This document shows, piece after piece, positions 1 to 5,506 of a DNA stretch of 7,599 bases. Numbering within the stretch: position 1 is the stretch's first letter; every line of letters starts with the position of its first letter. The notes under the pieces are model-generated. The model searched no databases. It worked only from the letters and a program-made list of their open reading frames with translations, and was not told where the DNA came from. The DNA is taken from assembly GCA_030040755.1 (NCBI GenBank), contig JASHTC010000092.1:1-7599 (forward strand), given 5' to 3'. This DNA comes from Thermoplasmata archaeon. GTDB lineage: Archaea; Thermoplasmatota; Thermoplasmata; Lutacidiplasmatales; UBA184. Made by a program: the position numbers and the translations under genes.

Positions 1-71
1 AACGGATGAAATCCTTCCGCGTGGGCCTTCTCTCCGGCCTCTATCCAGGCCGCAAGGTCAGTGCCGCGCAC
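1..71 (-). CDS. Possible 5' end of a leftward gene, cut by the window edge
   Basis: A minus-strand frame is open from a GTG at 71-69 to the window edge, giving 23 codons that read MRGTDLAAWIEAGEKAHAEG and then FHP. A GAGGT Shine-Dalgarno motif (84-80 on the minus strand) sits 8 bases before the GTG, and most codons begin with G, as in real coding sequence. Third-position G+C (15 of 23) is lower than I would expect for the neighbouring genes. The same register on the plus strand is also open, reading MKSFRVGLLSGLYPGRKVSA and then AHRK before a TGA at 78-80, so this could instead be the tail of a rightward gene. The fragment is too short to assign a family or function. I prefer the minus-strand reading because of the Shine-Dalgarno site and first-base bias, but only weakly. 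Confidence 0.3.
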   Translation of the reverse strand, partial: MRGTDLAAWIEAGEKAHAEGFHP

Positions 72-482
72 CGCAAATGACCTCGGCTCTCGGGCCTACG
101 TTGGAGCCGCCTTCACACGAGGTGAGGCTTCGGGTTCCAAACTCATTTTGGGGGACATCTTGCCGACCTCAAGGGGAGTGACTCTCCATAAGAGTGCCGT
201 GATCATTTCTTTCTGGACCTACCTGCCCGCGACCCCGTGAGGGCCGGGTGACCGAGCTGCCTTCGGAATCCGGCCGTCGTGTCACCTCGGGGCGTACCGG
301 CGGCAGTAAGACTCCCCCGGGCCAAGCGGACCCGGTCCGAAGCCAAGATGCACGGGAGGGTCCGGGGGCTCACTCACCACCCAGGTTTGTAGATGACGAG
401 CGTTGGCGAGAGCCGCCTCGGTCGAACCCGCCCTCGCTCTGGGGGGGGGACCCCTTTAATCCGGCCACCAACTGGACCCGAC
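72..482. other. Non-coding region upstream of the YbaK-HAD gene
   Basis: I see no convincing gene in these roughly 410 bases. The part around 130-225 is richer in A+T than the rest of the window, as expected of an upstream control region. There is a 6-bp inverted repeat (84-89 with 104-109, CGGCTC/GAGCCG) next to the Shine-Dalgarno site of the possible left-edge gene, a weak CTTATG-like box on the minus strand near 184-192, and a run of nine G at 441-449. I looked for tRNA T-loops and for SRP RNA and RNase P RNA signatures and found none that hold. Open frames beginning at 248 and 393 run into the YbaK-HAD gene but have low-complexity Arg/Pro/Gly content and no start signals. Confidence 0.5.
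453..460 (+). promoter_or_regulatory. TATA-like box for a leaderless YbaK-HAD transcript
   Basis: The bases CCTTTAAT stand out in a G/C-rich stretch. The centre of TTTAAT (455-460) is about 25-26 bases before the GTG at 483, the spacing at which an archaeal TATA box would place the transcription start on or next to the start codon. No Shine-Dalgarno motif lies between the box and the GTG, which also fits a leaderless mRNA. A nine-G run (441-449) is just upstream where a purine-rich BRE might be, but it does not match a clear BRE. Confidence 0.5.
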
Positions 483-1658
483 GTGAGCGATCCTCCCCCG
501 TTGAGTCACCGATCGGCCCGGAAGTTCGCCGGGGCGCTCGAGTCCCGCGGCCTGTTCGGGCGGGTGGTCGAGCTTCCCGACTCCACCCGCACGGCGGCGG
601 AGGCGGCCAGCGCCGTCGGCTGCAACGTCGGCCAGATCGTGAAATCGCTCGTCTTCCGGTCCAGTGCGTCGGGCGAGCCCCTGTTGGTCCTCGTCTCCGG
701 TGCGAATCGGGTCGATGAGAGCTGGATGACCCAGTACGTCGGGGCGTCGCTCGCGCGGGCCGACCCGGAGGACGTGCGTTCCATCACCGGGTACGCCATC
801 GGTGGCGTCCCTCCGGTCGGGCACTCCACCCCCTTGCGCACCTTCATCGACCTCGACCTACTCGATCGGTCAGAGCTCTGGGCCGCCGCGGGCCACCCGA
901 AGGCGGTATGCCGGCTCAGCGCGATGGAGCTCCTCGACATCACGCGGGGGCGTCCGGTTCCCGTGACGCCCTCGGAGGCCCCGACGGACGACCCGTCGTC
1001 CTGGGTCTCCTTCGACTGCTACGGCACCCTCGTCGACTGGAGGACGGGCCTCCTCGGGGCGCTCCGGAGGGTGGTCGGCCTGGAGGACGACGCGAGGCGA
1101 CTGGCGCTGTTTAGCGCCTACCTGGTCGAGGAACAGCGTCTGGAGCGGGGGCCATATCGGCGGTATCGGGAGGTCATGGCCGAGGCGCTGCTCCGTGCCG
1201 CGGAGGCCCAGGGCTTCCGACTATCGGGGTCCGAGGCGGCCGCGGTGCCCGAATCCATCCCCACCTGGCCGGCGTTCACGGACACCCGGGCCGCCCTTCA
1301 GACGATGGCGTCACGCGGGACGCGCCTCGCGGTGCTGTCGAACATGGACGACGACCTCCTCCAGGAGACGCTCTCGACCCACCGTCTCCCCCCGACCGTC
1401 GTGGTCTCCGCCGAGCAGGTAAAGTCCTACAAGCCGGCCCTGCGGCATTGGGTCCGGTTCCTTCGCCAGACCGGAGCCGATCCACGGAACGTCTGGCATG
1501 TCTCGGGGGCGTACGAATACGATGTCCCCCCGGCAACCGCCTTGGGACTCACGACGGTCTATGTCGAGCGATACGGGCCGCTCGCCCCTCACCTGAGGGT
1601 AGACCACACGGTGCGCGACCTCCACGAGCTCGCTGAGCTCCGTCGTCCTGCCGCCTGA
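483..1658 (+). CDS. YbaK/ProX-type aminoacyl-tRNA deacylase fused to a HAD (haloacid dehalogenase-like) hydrolase
   Basis: The 391-residue protein has two enzyme domains. Residues about 12-158 form a YbaK/EbsC domain, a family that frees wrong amino acids from tRNA(Pro) or related tRNAs. It has the conserved lysine (K54 in IVKSLVF), the glycine-rich GYAIGGVPPVGH segment (103-114) and AGHPKAVCRL (136-145). Residues about 174-388 form a HAD domain: motif I FDCYGTLVDW with nucleophile D178 and Tyr instead of the second Asp, motif II LSNMDDD (S286), motif III lysine K317 in SYKP, and a motif IV-like segment with D347. The D-x-Y-G-T form is that of 2-haloacid dehalogenases and relatives, not typical phosphatases. 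The frame runs without a break through the linker (about 159-173). I chose the GTG at 483 because a TATA-like box lies about 26 bases upstream; an in-frame ATG at 393 adds 30 low-complexity residues, and a TTG at 501 is also possible. Domain assignments are firm; substrates are unknown. It converges with the next gene. Confidence 0.88.
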   Translation: MSDPPPLSHRSARKFAGALESRGLFGRVVELPDSTRTAAEAASAVGCNVGQIVKSLVFRSSASGEPLLVLVSGANRVDESWMTQYVGASLARADPEDVRSITGYAIGGVPPVGHSTPLRTFIDLDLLDRSELWAAAGHPKAVCRLSAMELLDITRGRPVPVTPSEAPTDDPSSWVSFDCYGTLVDWRTGLLGALRRVVGLEDDARRLALFSAYLVEEQRLERGPYRRYREVMAEALLRAAEAQGFRLSGSEAAAVPESIPTWPAFTDTRAALQTMASRGTRLAVLSNMDDDLLQETLSTHRLPPTVVVSAEQVKSYKPALRHWVRFLRQTGADPRNVWHVSGAYEYDVPPATALGLTTVYVERYGPLAPHLRVDHTVRDLHELAELRRPAA

Positions 1659-1665
1659 GCCGTAG

Positions 1666-1692
1666 GGACCCCGTGGGAGGTCGAGGGGGTCC
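1666..1692. repeat. 7-bp inverted repeat between convergent genes
   Basis: GGACCCC (1666-1672) is a perfect inverted match to GGGGTCC (1686-1692), with 13 bases between. It lies in the roughly 90-base gap between the YbaK-HAD stop and the stop of the converging racemase gene. By position it could help end transcription on both strands, but neither side is followed by the T-run expected of archaeal or Rho-independent bacterial terminators. In a sequence this G/C-rich such a repeat can arise by chance. Confidence 0.25.
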
Positions 1693-1748
1693 GGAGCGTC
1701 GGCGAGGCGGCCGGGGGATGTCCGCCGACGAAGCGGGGGAGGGATCGC

Positions 1749-2873
1749 TCAATAGTCGCTCGAGCGGAAGGTACGTCTCCGGCGGCGGGCTCGGGCGACC
1801 GCGCGCTCCACGAGCTCGACCCCGATCCCGGGACCCCGCGGCACCTCGAGCGTACTGGCGGGTCCGAGCTCGAACGGGCGGTCGATGATCTCGCTGAGGT
1901 AGTACCGGCGACTGGCCGATAGGTCGGCCGGGAAGGAGAAGCTGTCGATCGAAGCCAGCGCGACCCCGTGGGCCCGGCCGACGCCGGTCTCGAGCATCCC
2001 GCCGACCCACGCGGGGACTCGGGAGCTTTTCGCCGCCCCGGCGAGGTCCCGGGATACGGTGAGGCCCCCCACGCGTCCCGGCTTTACGTTCAAGCTGCTG
2101 AGCGCGCTGCGCTCGAGAGCGTCGTCGAGCGACGCCCGGTCGACGATCGACTCGTCGAGGCAGACCCGGAACCGGCCGCCCCGGTTGAGCTGGCGGTGCG
2201 CCTCGATCGCGTGCTCGGCGAACGGCTGCTCGACCTGCTCCACCTCGAACCGGGAGGCCCAGCGAGCGATCGAGCCGGCGGCGGACGGGGGATAGGCCTG
2301 GTTCGCGTCGACCCAGAGCCGAAGGTCGGGGTAGGCCCTTCGCACCGCCCGGACCGGCTCGAGGTCCCACCCCGGTCGGACCTTCAATTTCACCCGGTGA
2401 TAGCCGTCCTCGAGGTACGAGCCTACCCGTCGAACGAGCGCGTCCACCGAGGGCTGGATCCCCACACTGACGCCCACCTCCACGCGGCGGCGACGACCCC
2501 CCAGCATCGCCGAGAGCGACCGCCCGTGCTCCCGGGCGTAGAGGTCCCAGAGCGCCATCTCGGCCGCCGCTTTGGCCATCGAATGCCCCTTGAGCGCCCG
2601 GGTTCGGTCGACGAAGTCGGCCGGGGTGGCGACCCGATCGCGGAGGAGGGGGGGAAGAAGGTACTCCTGCAGCATCCACCGGGCGGTCGCGACCGACTCG
2701 CTCGAGTACAACGGGTCGCGCGCCGCGACGCACTCTCCTACTCCCTCCTCACCGCTCTGTCCCCGCAGGGTAAGGAGGAGCAACCGTCGACGCTTCTCCA
2801 CCCCGAAACTGGTCTCGAACGGCTCGACCAGAGGGAGTTCGAGCTCGTCCAGCTGCGCCCGGCGGACCTGCAT
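1749..2873 (-). CDS. N-succinylamino acid racemase / o-succinylbenzoate synthase family (enolase superfamily)
   Basis: This 374-residue protein has the usual family length. An N-terminal capping domain opens with PLVEPFETSFG and is followed by the TIM-barrel catalytic domain. The acid/base lysines are K162 and K164 in VKLKVRPGWD and K264 in NVKPGRVGG; the Mg2+ ligands are D189 (DANQAY), E215 (EQPF) and D240 (LDES). WVGGMLETGVGRA is the family's late barrel motif. Such enzymes either make o-succinylbenzoate for menaquinone (MenC) or racemise N-succinylamino acids, and many do both. No other menaquinone gene is present, while the gene upstream is the GNAT partner known from the D-to-L amino acid route, so racemase is the better guess. 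R267, just after the catalytic K264, matches an arginine I recall as linked to racemase specificity. An in-frame GTG at 2882 overlaps the upstream stop (GTGA), but I prefer the ATG at 2873 because GGTGA lies 5 bases before it. The C-terminus is Arg-rich. Confidence 0.9.
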   Translation of the reverse strand: MQVRRAQLDELELPLVEPFETSFGVEKRRRLLLLTLRGQSGEEGVGECVAARDPLYSSESVATARWMLQEYLLPPLLRDRVATPADFVDRTRALKGHSMAKAAAEMALWDLYAREHGRSLSAMLGGRRRRVEVGVSVGIQPSVDALVRRVGSYLEDGYHRVKLKVRPGWDLEPVRAVRRAYPDLRLWVDANQAYPPSAAGSIARWASRFEVEQVEQPFAEHAIEAHRQLNRGGRFRVCLDESIVDRASLDDALERSALSSLNVKPGRVGGLTVSRDLAGAAKSSRVPAWVGGMLETGVGRAHGVALASIDSFSFPADLSASRRYYLSEIIDRPFELGPASTLEVPRGPGIGVELVERAVARARRRRRTFRSSDY

Positions 2874-2878
2874 CGGAG

Positions 2879-2886
2879 TCACCCCC
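2879..2886 (-). promoter_or_regulatory. Shine-Dalgarno site of the racemase gene
   Basis: Read on the minus strand, GGGGGTGA ends 5 bases before the ATG at 2873-2871. It overlaps the stop codon of the upstream GNAT gene (TGA at 2881-2879) and also contains the alternative GTG start (2882-2880). The GGTGA core matches the usual archaeal and bacterial 16S rRNA tail at good spacing. This makes translational coupling of the two genes likely and favours the ATG start. Confidence 0.5.
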
Positions 2887-3775
2887 GCCGGGCCCCCGTC
2901 CGGGGGGCCCTTCGCCGCTCTTTCGAGAGGAAGTAAAAGGTCCTCTGCTCCGATCCATCCGGGATCACCGCCACGTCATCCACCCGATACCCGGCCTCAA
3001 AGCAGGCGTTGAACGCCGTCCGGGTCGCCTCCCGCCACCGTGGGACCGCCGCCGGTTCTCGGTCCCGTACGGTCGCGAGGTCGTGCGGGATCTCGACGGT
3101 TACCTGCGCGCCCGAGGGCGGGGTGACGTCGGTCGGGACCCGGACCCCGGAGGGATGCGGCTCGCTGCGCACGGTGGGCTCGGAGGCCCGCCATCGCGCC
3201 CGGTCCTGCTCGAGGGAGGGATACCGACCCTCCACCCGGGCGACGACCCCCGGCGACGTGAGCTCCCAGCGCACCTTCAGACGGTCGGTCGCCAGTCCGC
3301 GGTTCACTTCCGATCCCATCTCGCCGTAGTAGTGGACGTGGTAGGTCTCCGGACGTGCCCCCAGCCGTCGGACGTTGAGGGTCGCGTTCTTGCTCTGGAG
3401 CGGGTCGAAGGTCCATCGGACCTCCTTGAGGCCCTGACGGAGCACCTCCTCGCGCTGGTAGAGCTTGAGCCGGAATCCCAAGCGATGGCTCCGGTACCGG
3501 GGCCGGACCGCCGTCATGTGGGAATAGTGGAACAGCCTCCCGTGCTCCCGCCCGAGAAACCCCAGGGAGAAGCCCGCCAGCCGGTCCCCGTCGAACGCGC
3601 CGAGGATCAGTCCCCCGTTGTCCTCCAGCGCCCGCTGGAGCGCGCTCGGCACCGGGTGCTCGGTGGTCATCCCCCACGCCTCGACCTGGACCTCCTCGAC
3701 CTGACGGAACCCCTCGCGAGTGTCCACGTGCCGGAATTGGAGGTCGGCCTCGGCCCTCGGCCGGATCATAGACAC
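2879..3775 (-). CDS. GNAT acyltransferase of the COG3375 type, probable D-amino acid N-succinyltransferase
   Basis: The 298-residue protein has a GNAT core: an N-terminal strand-helix segment (about 14-50), then GGLILGAFDGDRLAGFSLGF (54-73), and SHMTAVRPRYRSHRLGFRLK (85-104), which includes the acyl-CoA pyrophosphate loop. The stretch WTFDPLQSKNATLN (121-134), then LGA, and YHVHYYGEM (145-153) followed by NRGLATDRL is the signature of the COG3375 family. The canonical Gly-rich loop is partly replaced: RSHRLG instead of R-G-x-G-x-G. In Geobacillus a GNAT gene of this kind is paired with N-succinylamino acid racemase and transfers succinyl from succinyl-CoA to D-amino acids; that substrate is inferred here from the adjacent racemase. 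The C-terminal half (about 175-298) is less conserved and ends Arg-rich. The GTG at 3775 and an ATG at 3769 are both possible starts; neither has a Shine-Dalgarno site, but a TATA-like box lies about 30 bases before the GTG. The gene overlaps the next by GTGA. Confidence 0.85.
   Translation of the reverse strand: MSMIRPRAEADLQFRHVDTREGFRQVEEVQVEAWGMTTEHPVPSALQRALEDNGGLILGAFDGDRLAGFSLGFLGREHGRLFHYSHMTAVRPRYRSHRLGFRLKLYQREEVLRQGLKEVRWTFDPLQSKNATLNVRRLGARPETYHVHYYGEMGSEVNRGLATDRLKVRWELTSPGVVARVEGRYPSLEQDRARWRASEPTVRSEPHPSGVRVPTDVTPPSGAQVTVEIPHDLATVRDREPAAVPRWREATRTAFNACFEAGYRVDDVAVIPDGSEQRTFYFLSKERRRAPRTGARRG
2890..2910 (-). repeat. 8-bp all-G/C hairpin at the GNAT/racemase junction
   Basis: Bases 2890-2897 (GGGCCCCC on the plus strand) pair perfectly with 2903-2910, leaving a 5-base loop. 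In the mRNA the hairpin lies in the last codons of the GNAT gene, a few bases before the Shine-Dalgarno site of the racemase. Ribosomes finishing the GNAT gene would melt it, so it could tie racemase translation to GNAT translation. That role is inference; the perfect G/C stem is seen directly. Confidence 0.4.
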
Positions 3776-3800
3776 GTTCTCGGGCGAGAGCGGCCGACGG

Positions 3801-3808
3801 TAAAAAGG
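3801..3808 (-). promoter_or_regulatory. TATA-like box of the GNAT-racemase operon
   Basis: On the minus strand the bases read CCTTTTTA, an isolated T/A-rich run in G/C-rich sequence. Its centre is about 30 bases before the GTG at 3775 and 36 before the ATG at 3769. Archaeal spacing would start transcription about 3 bases before the GTG, giving a leaderless or nearly leaderless mRNA, in line with the missing Shine-Dalgarno site. No purine-rich BRE is obvious upstream. Confidence 0.45.
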
Positions 3809-3969
3809 AGACAGCTCCTCCCAAGGCCCGAACGGCTCGACGCGGCCCTCACCCTTCCTCCGCCATCGAAGGAGAGCCGCTTTCTCCGGACGCGGCCACG
3901 CGCCGCAGCGGGTCGCGCGAAGTCAGGAGTCTAGCGGATAGTGCGCGTACCACCGGTCCCTCCCGTCGC

Positions 3970-3989
3970 ATCCTCCTTCGGGGGAGGAT
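3970..3989. repeat. 7-bp hairpin downstream of the permease gene
   Basis: ATCCTCC (3970-3976) pairs with GGAGGAT (3983-3989) around a 6-base loop, TTCGGG. It begins about 27 bases after the stop codon of the transporter operon. This is a possible mRNA 3'-end structure or processing signal, but no T-run follows on the minus strand. Confidence 0.3.
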
Positions 3990-4015
3990 TCCGAGCGCCT
4001 CGACGCGCCGATTCT

Positions 4016-5506
4016 CTAGCCCCCCGGTGCGCGGAGCGGCTCCCCCTTCGAGATCCTCCGCGTGACCGCGTGGTAGCCGAAGGAAGAAACTCCCTGACCG
4101 AGCATGGGCAGGAACAACAGCACGGCGCCGACGCGGAAGAGACGGTCCTGGTAGGTCTTCGACGCCTGCCAGGTGCCGAAGGCCTGACCGAGGACCCCGA
4201 CGAAGACCAGGACGCTACCGGCCAAGAGCAGCGGGGCCCCGAACAAGGTGTACACGGGCGCTAGGGCGTACCCGCTGGCCGCGGAGAGGGAACCCTCGAC
4301 CAGGAGGAAGAGCCCGGCCGGCGCCATGGCGAGGCCCAGGAGACCGAGCAGCGAAAAGTAGGTGGGCAGGAAGAACACCCGCGAAGTGTTCGTCGCGCCT
4401 CGAAACCCGAGGAAGTAGAGCCCGGCCGAGACGACGGCGAGCGCGATGCCCGCCGCGAGAAGGACGACCCCGACGGCGTGCGGAGCGGAGTAGGTGGAGG
4501 CGGCCCAGAGCCAGCTCGGGTCGCTCGTCAGGGCAGGGGCGAGAGCGACCAGGCCGACCACCACCAAGGCTTGGGAGGCGATGCCGGCGAGGCCCGCGGA
4601 GCGGAGGAGGGCGACGGAGTCCCACTCGGGAAGGGAGACGCCCCGCAGGAGCGAGGAGCTCCGGATCGCCGCGCTCCCCCGGACGACCAGATACTCGAAG
4701 AAGATGATCCCGCAGATGAAGAAGCTGACGGGCGGGTTCAGGTACCAGCTGAGGAAGAGCCCGCCCCAGACGGCGGTGACCGAGATCGTGATCGACACGA
4801 GGATCGCCGACCACGACCGTCGGGTCAGTCGCACCGCGATCGCGGCGGGGGTGACCGTGAGGGCGAAGATGAGCAGCACCCCGACGACGGTGACGGCGAA
4901 GGAGATCGAGACCGCGAGGAGGAGCATGAAGGCGAGCCCCAGGAGCTTCATCGGGAGCCCTTTGGCCTCGGCCACGTCCTCGTCCAGCGAGCCGAAGAGC
5001 AGCGGGCGGTAGAGGAAGGCCATCACGACCAGAACGCCCACGGTGGCGTAGACGGTGAGCCAGAGCTGCGCGACCGAGATGCCCAGGAGCTCTCCGAAGA
5101 GGATCGAGTAGGCCTCCGTCGCGTATCCCTGGTACAGGCTGAGGAACAGGAGGCCCAGGCCGAGCGCGAACGCGAGCATCGTGCCGATCTCGACGTCGCG
5201 GTTGGAGGCCCGGGTCCCCATCACCGCCATCCCGCCCCCGGTCACCATGGTAAAGGCGAGCAGCCCGTAGATGGGCTGGATCCCGACCACGACGGCGGCC
5301 GCGGCCCCGGAGAATCCCGTGTGGCCGAGGGCGTGGTTCGCGAACGCCATCTGGCGGAGGACGACGAAGTACCCGACGAGCCCGCCGAGGACGGCGACCA
5401 GGGTACCGCCGATGAAGGCGTTCTGCATGAACGTCTCGGCCCAGATCAGGCGGAAGTCGGTGATCAGGTTCCAGTAGAACGGGTTCTGGGAGAACAGCTG
5501 GCTCAT
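4016..5506 (-). CDS. Metal (Zn2+/Mn2+) ABC transporter permease with an extra C-terminal membrane domain
   Basis: This 496-residue membrane protein is the channel subunit of the importer. Residues about 20-280 are an ABC-3 (ZnuB/MntB) permease domain with seven or so helices. Family landmarks are MAFANHALGHTGFSGAAA (53-70), LFGELLGIS (136-144), SLDEDVAEAKGLPM (173-186, the loop expected to touch the ATPase), VVGVLLIFALTVTPAAIAV (207-225) and SWYLNPPVSFF (253-263). Members usually end near residue 270-290. This one goes on for about 200 residues with hydrophobic segments near 304-325, 340-366, 378-404, 416-440 and 458-474, which I do not recognise. The ATG at 5506 overlaps the ATPase stop (ATGA) and follows a strong GGAGG. 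A longer frame reaching upstream to 6238 runs inside the ATPase gene and reads as Arg/Pro/Gly-rich nonsense, so it is not used. The permease role is firm; the metal and the role of the extension are not. Confidence 0.9.
   Translation of the reverse strand: MSQLFSQNPFYWNLITDFRLIWAETFMQNAFIGGTLVAVLGGLVGYFVVLRQMAFANHALGHTGFSGAAAAVVVGIQPIYGLLAFTMVTGGGMAVMGTRASNRDVEIGTMLAFALGLGLLFLSLYQGYATEAYSILFGELLGISVAQLWLTVYATVGVLVVMAFLYRPLLFGSLDEDVAEAKGLPMKLLGLAFMLLLAVSISFAVTVVGVLLIFALTVTPAAIAVRLTRRSWSAILVSITISVTAVWGGLFLSWYLNPPVSFFICGIIFFEYLVVRGSAAIRSSSLLRGVSLPEWDSVALLRSAGLAGIASQALVVVGLVALAPALTSDPSWLWAASTYSAPHAVGVVLLAAGIALAVVSAGLYFLGFRGATNTSRVFFLPTYFSLLGLLGLAMAPAGLFLLVEGSLSAASGYALAPVYTLFGAPLLLAGSVLVFVGVLGQAFGTWQASKTYQDRLFRVGAVLLFLPMLGQGVSSFGYHAVTRRISKGEPLRAPGG

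Larger units (their letters stand above)
3776..4015. other. Intergenic region between the transporter and GNAT-racemase operons
   Basis: These 240 bases separate two operons running in the same (minus) direction. They hold the TATA-like box of the downstream operon and a hairpin near 3970-3989. A 40-codon minus-strand frame (3971 to 3849) exists, but its GGAGG sits directly against the ATG, its third-position G+C is low for this window, and its product is not recognisable, so I do not call it a gene. No T-rich terminator follows the permease stop. Confidence 0.5.

Noticed and set aside
120..145. GGGTTCCAAACTC resembling a tRNA T-loop
   Set aside because: The T-loop consensus is not met, and I find no matching acceptor, D or anticodon arms.
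96..206. 36-codon minus-strand frame starting with ATG at 206
   Set aside because: No Shine-Dalgarno site or recognisable product; too short to separate from chance.
441..449. Run of nine G before the TATA-like box
   Set aside because: Probably a simple homopolymer; it may be an assembly weak spot but shows no further structure.
248..718. Plus-strand frame beginning at GTG 248 and running into the YbaK-HAD gene
   Set aside because: Low-complexity product, no start signals, and it is out of frame with the supported gene from 483 on.
1549..2733. Minus-strand open frame of 394 codons overlapping the racemase and the end of the YbaK-HAD gene
   Set aside because: It is out of frame with both real genes and is made almost only of Arg, Gly, Pro and Ala.
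1968..2936. Plus-strand open frame of 322 codons opposite the racemase gene
   Set aside because: No domain is visible, and the opposite strand encodes a racemase with every catalytic residue present.
3849..3971. 40-codon minus-strand frame between the two operons
   Set aside because: GGAGG touches the ATG without proper spacing, codon third positions are poor in G/C for this window, and the product is not recognised.
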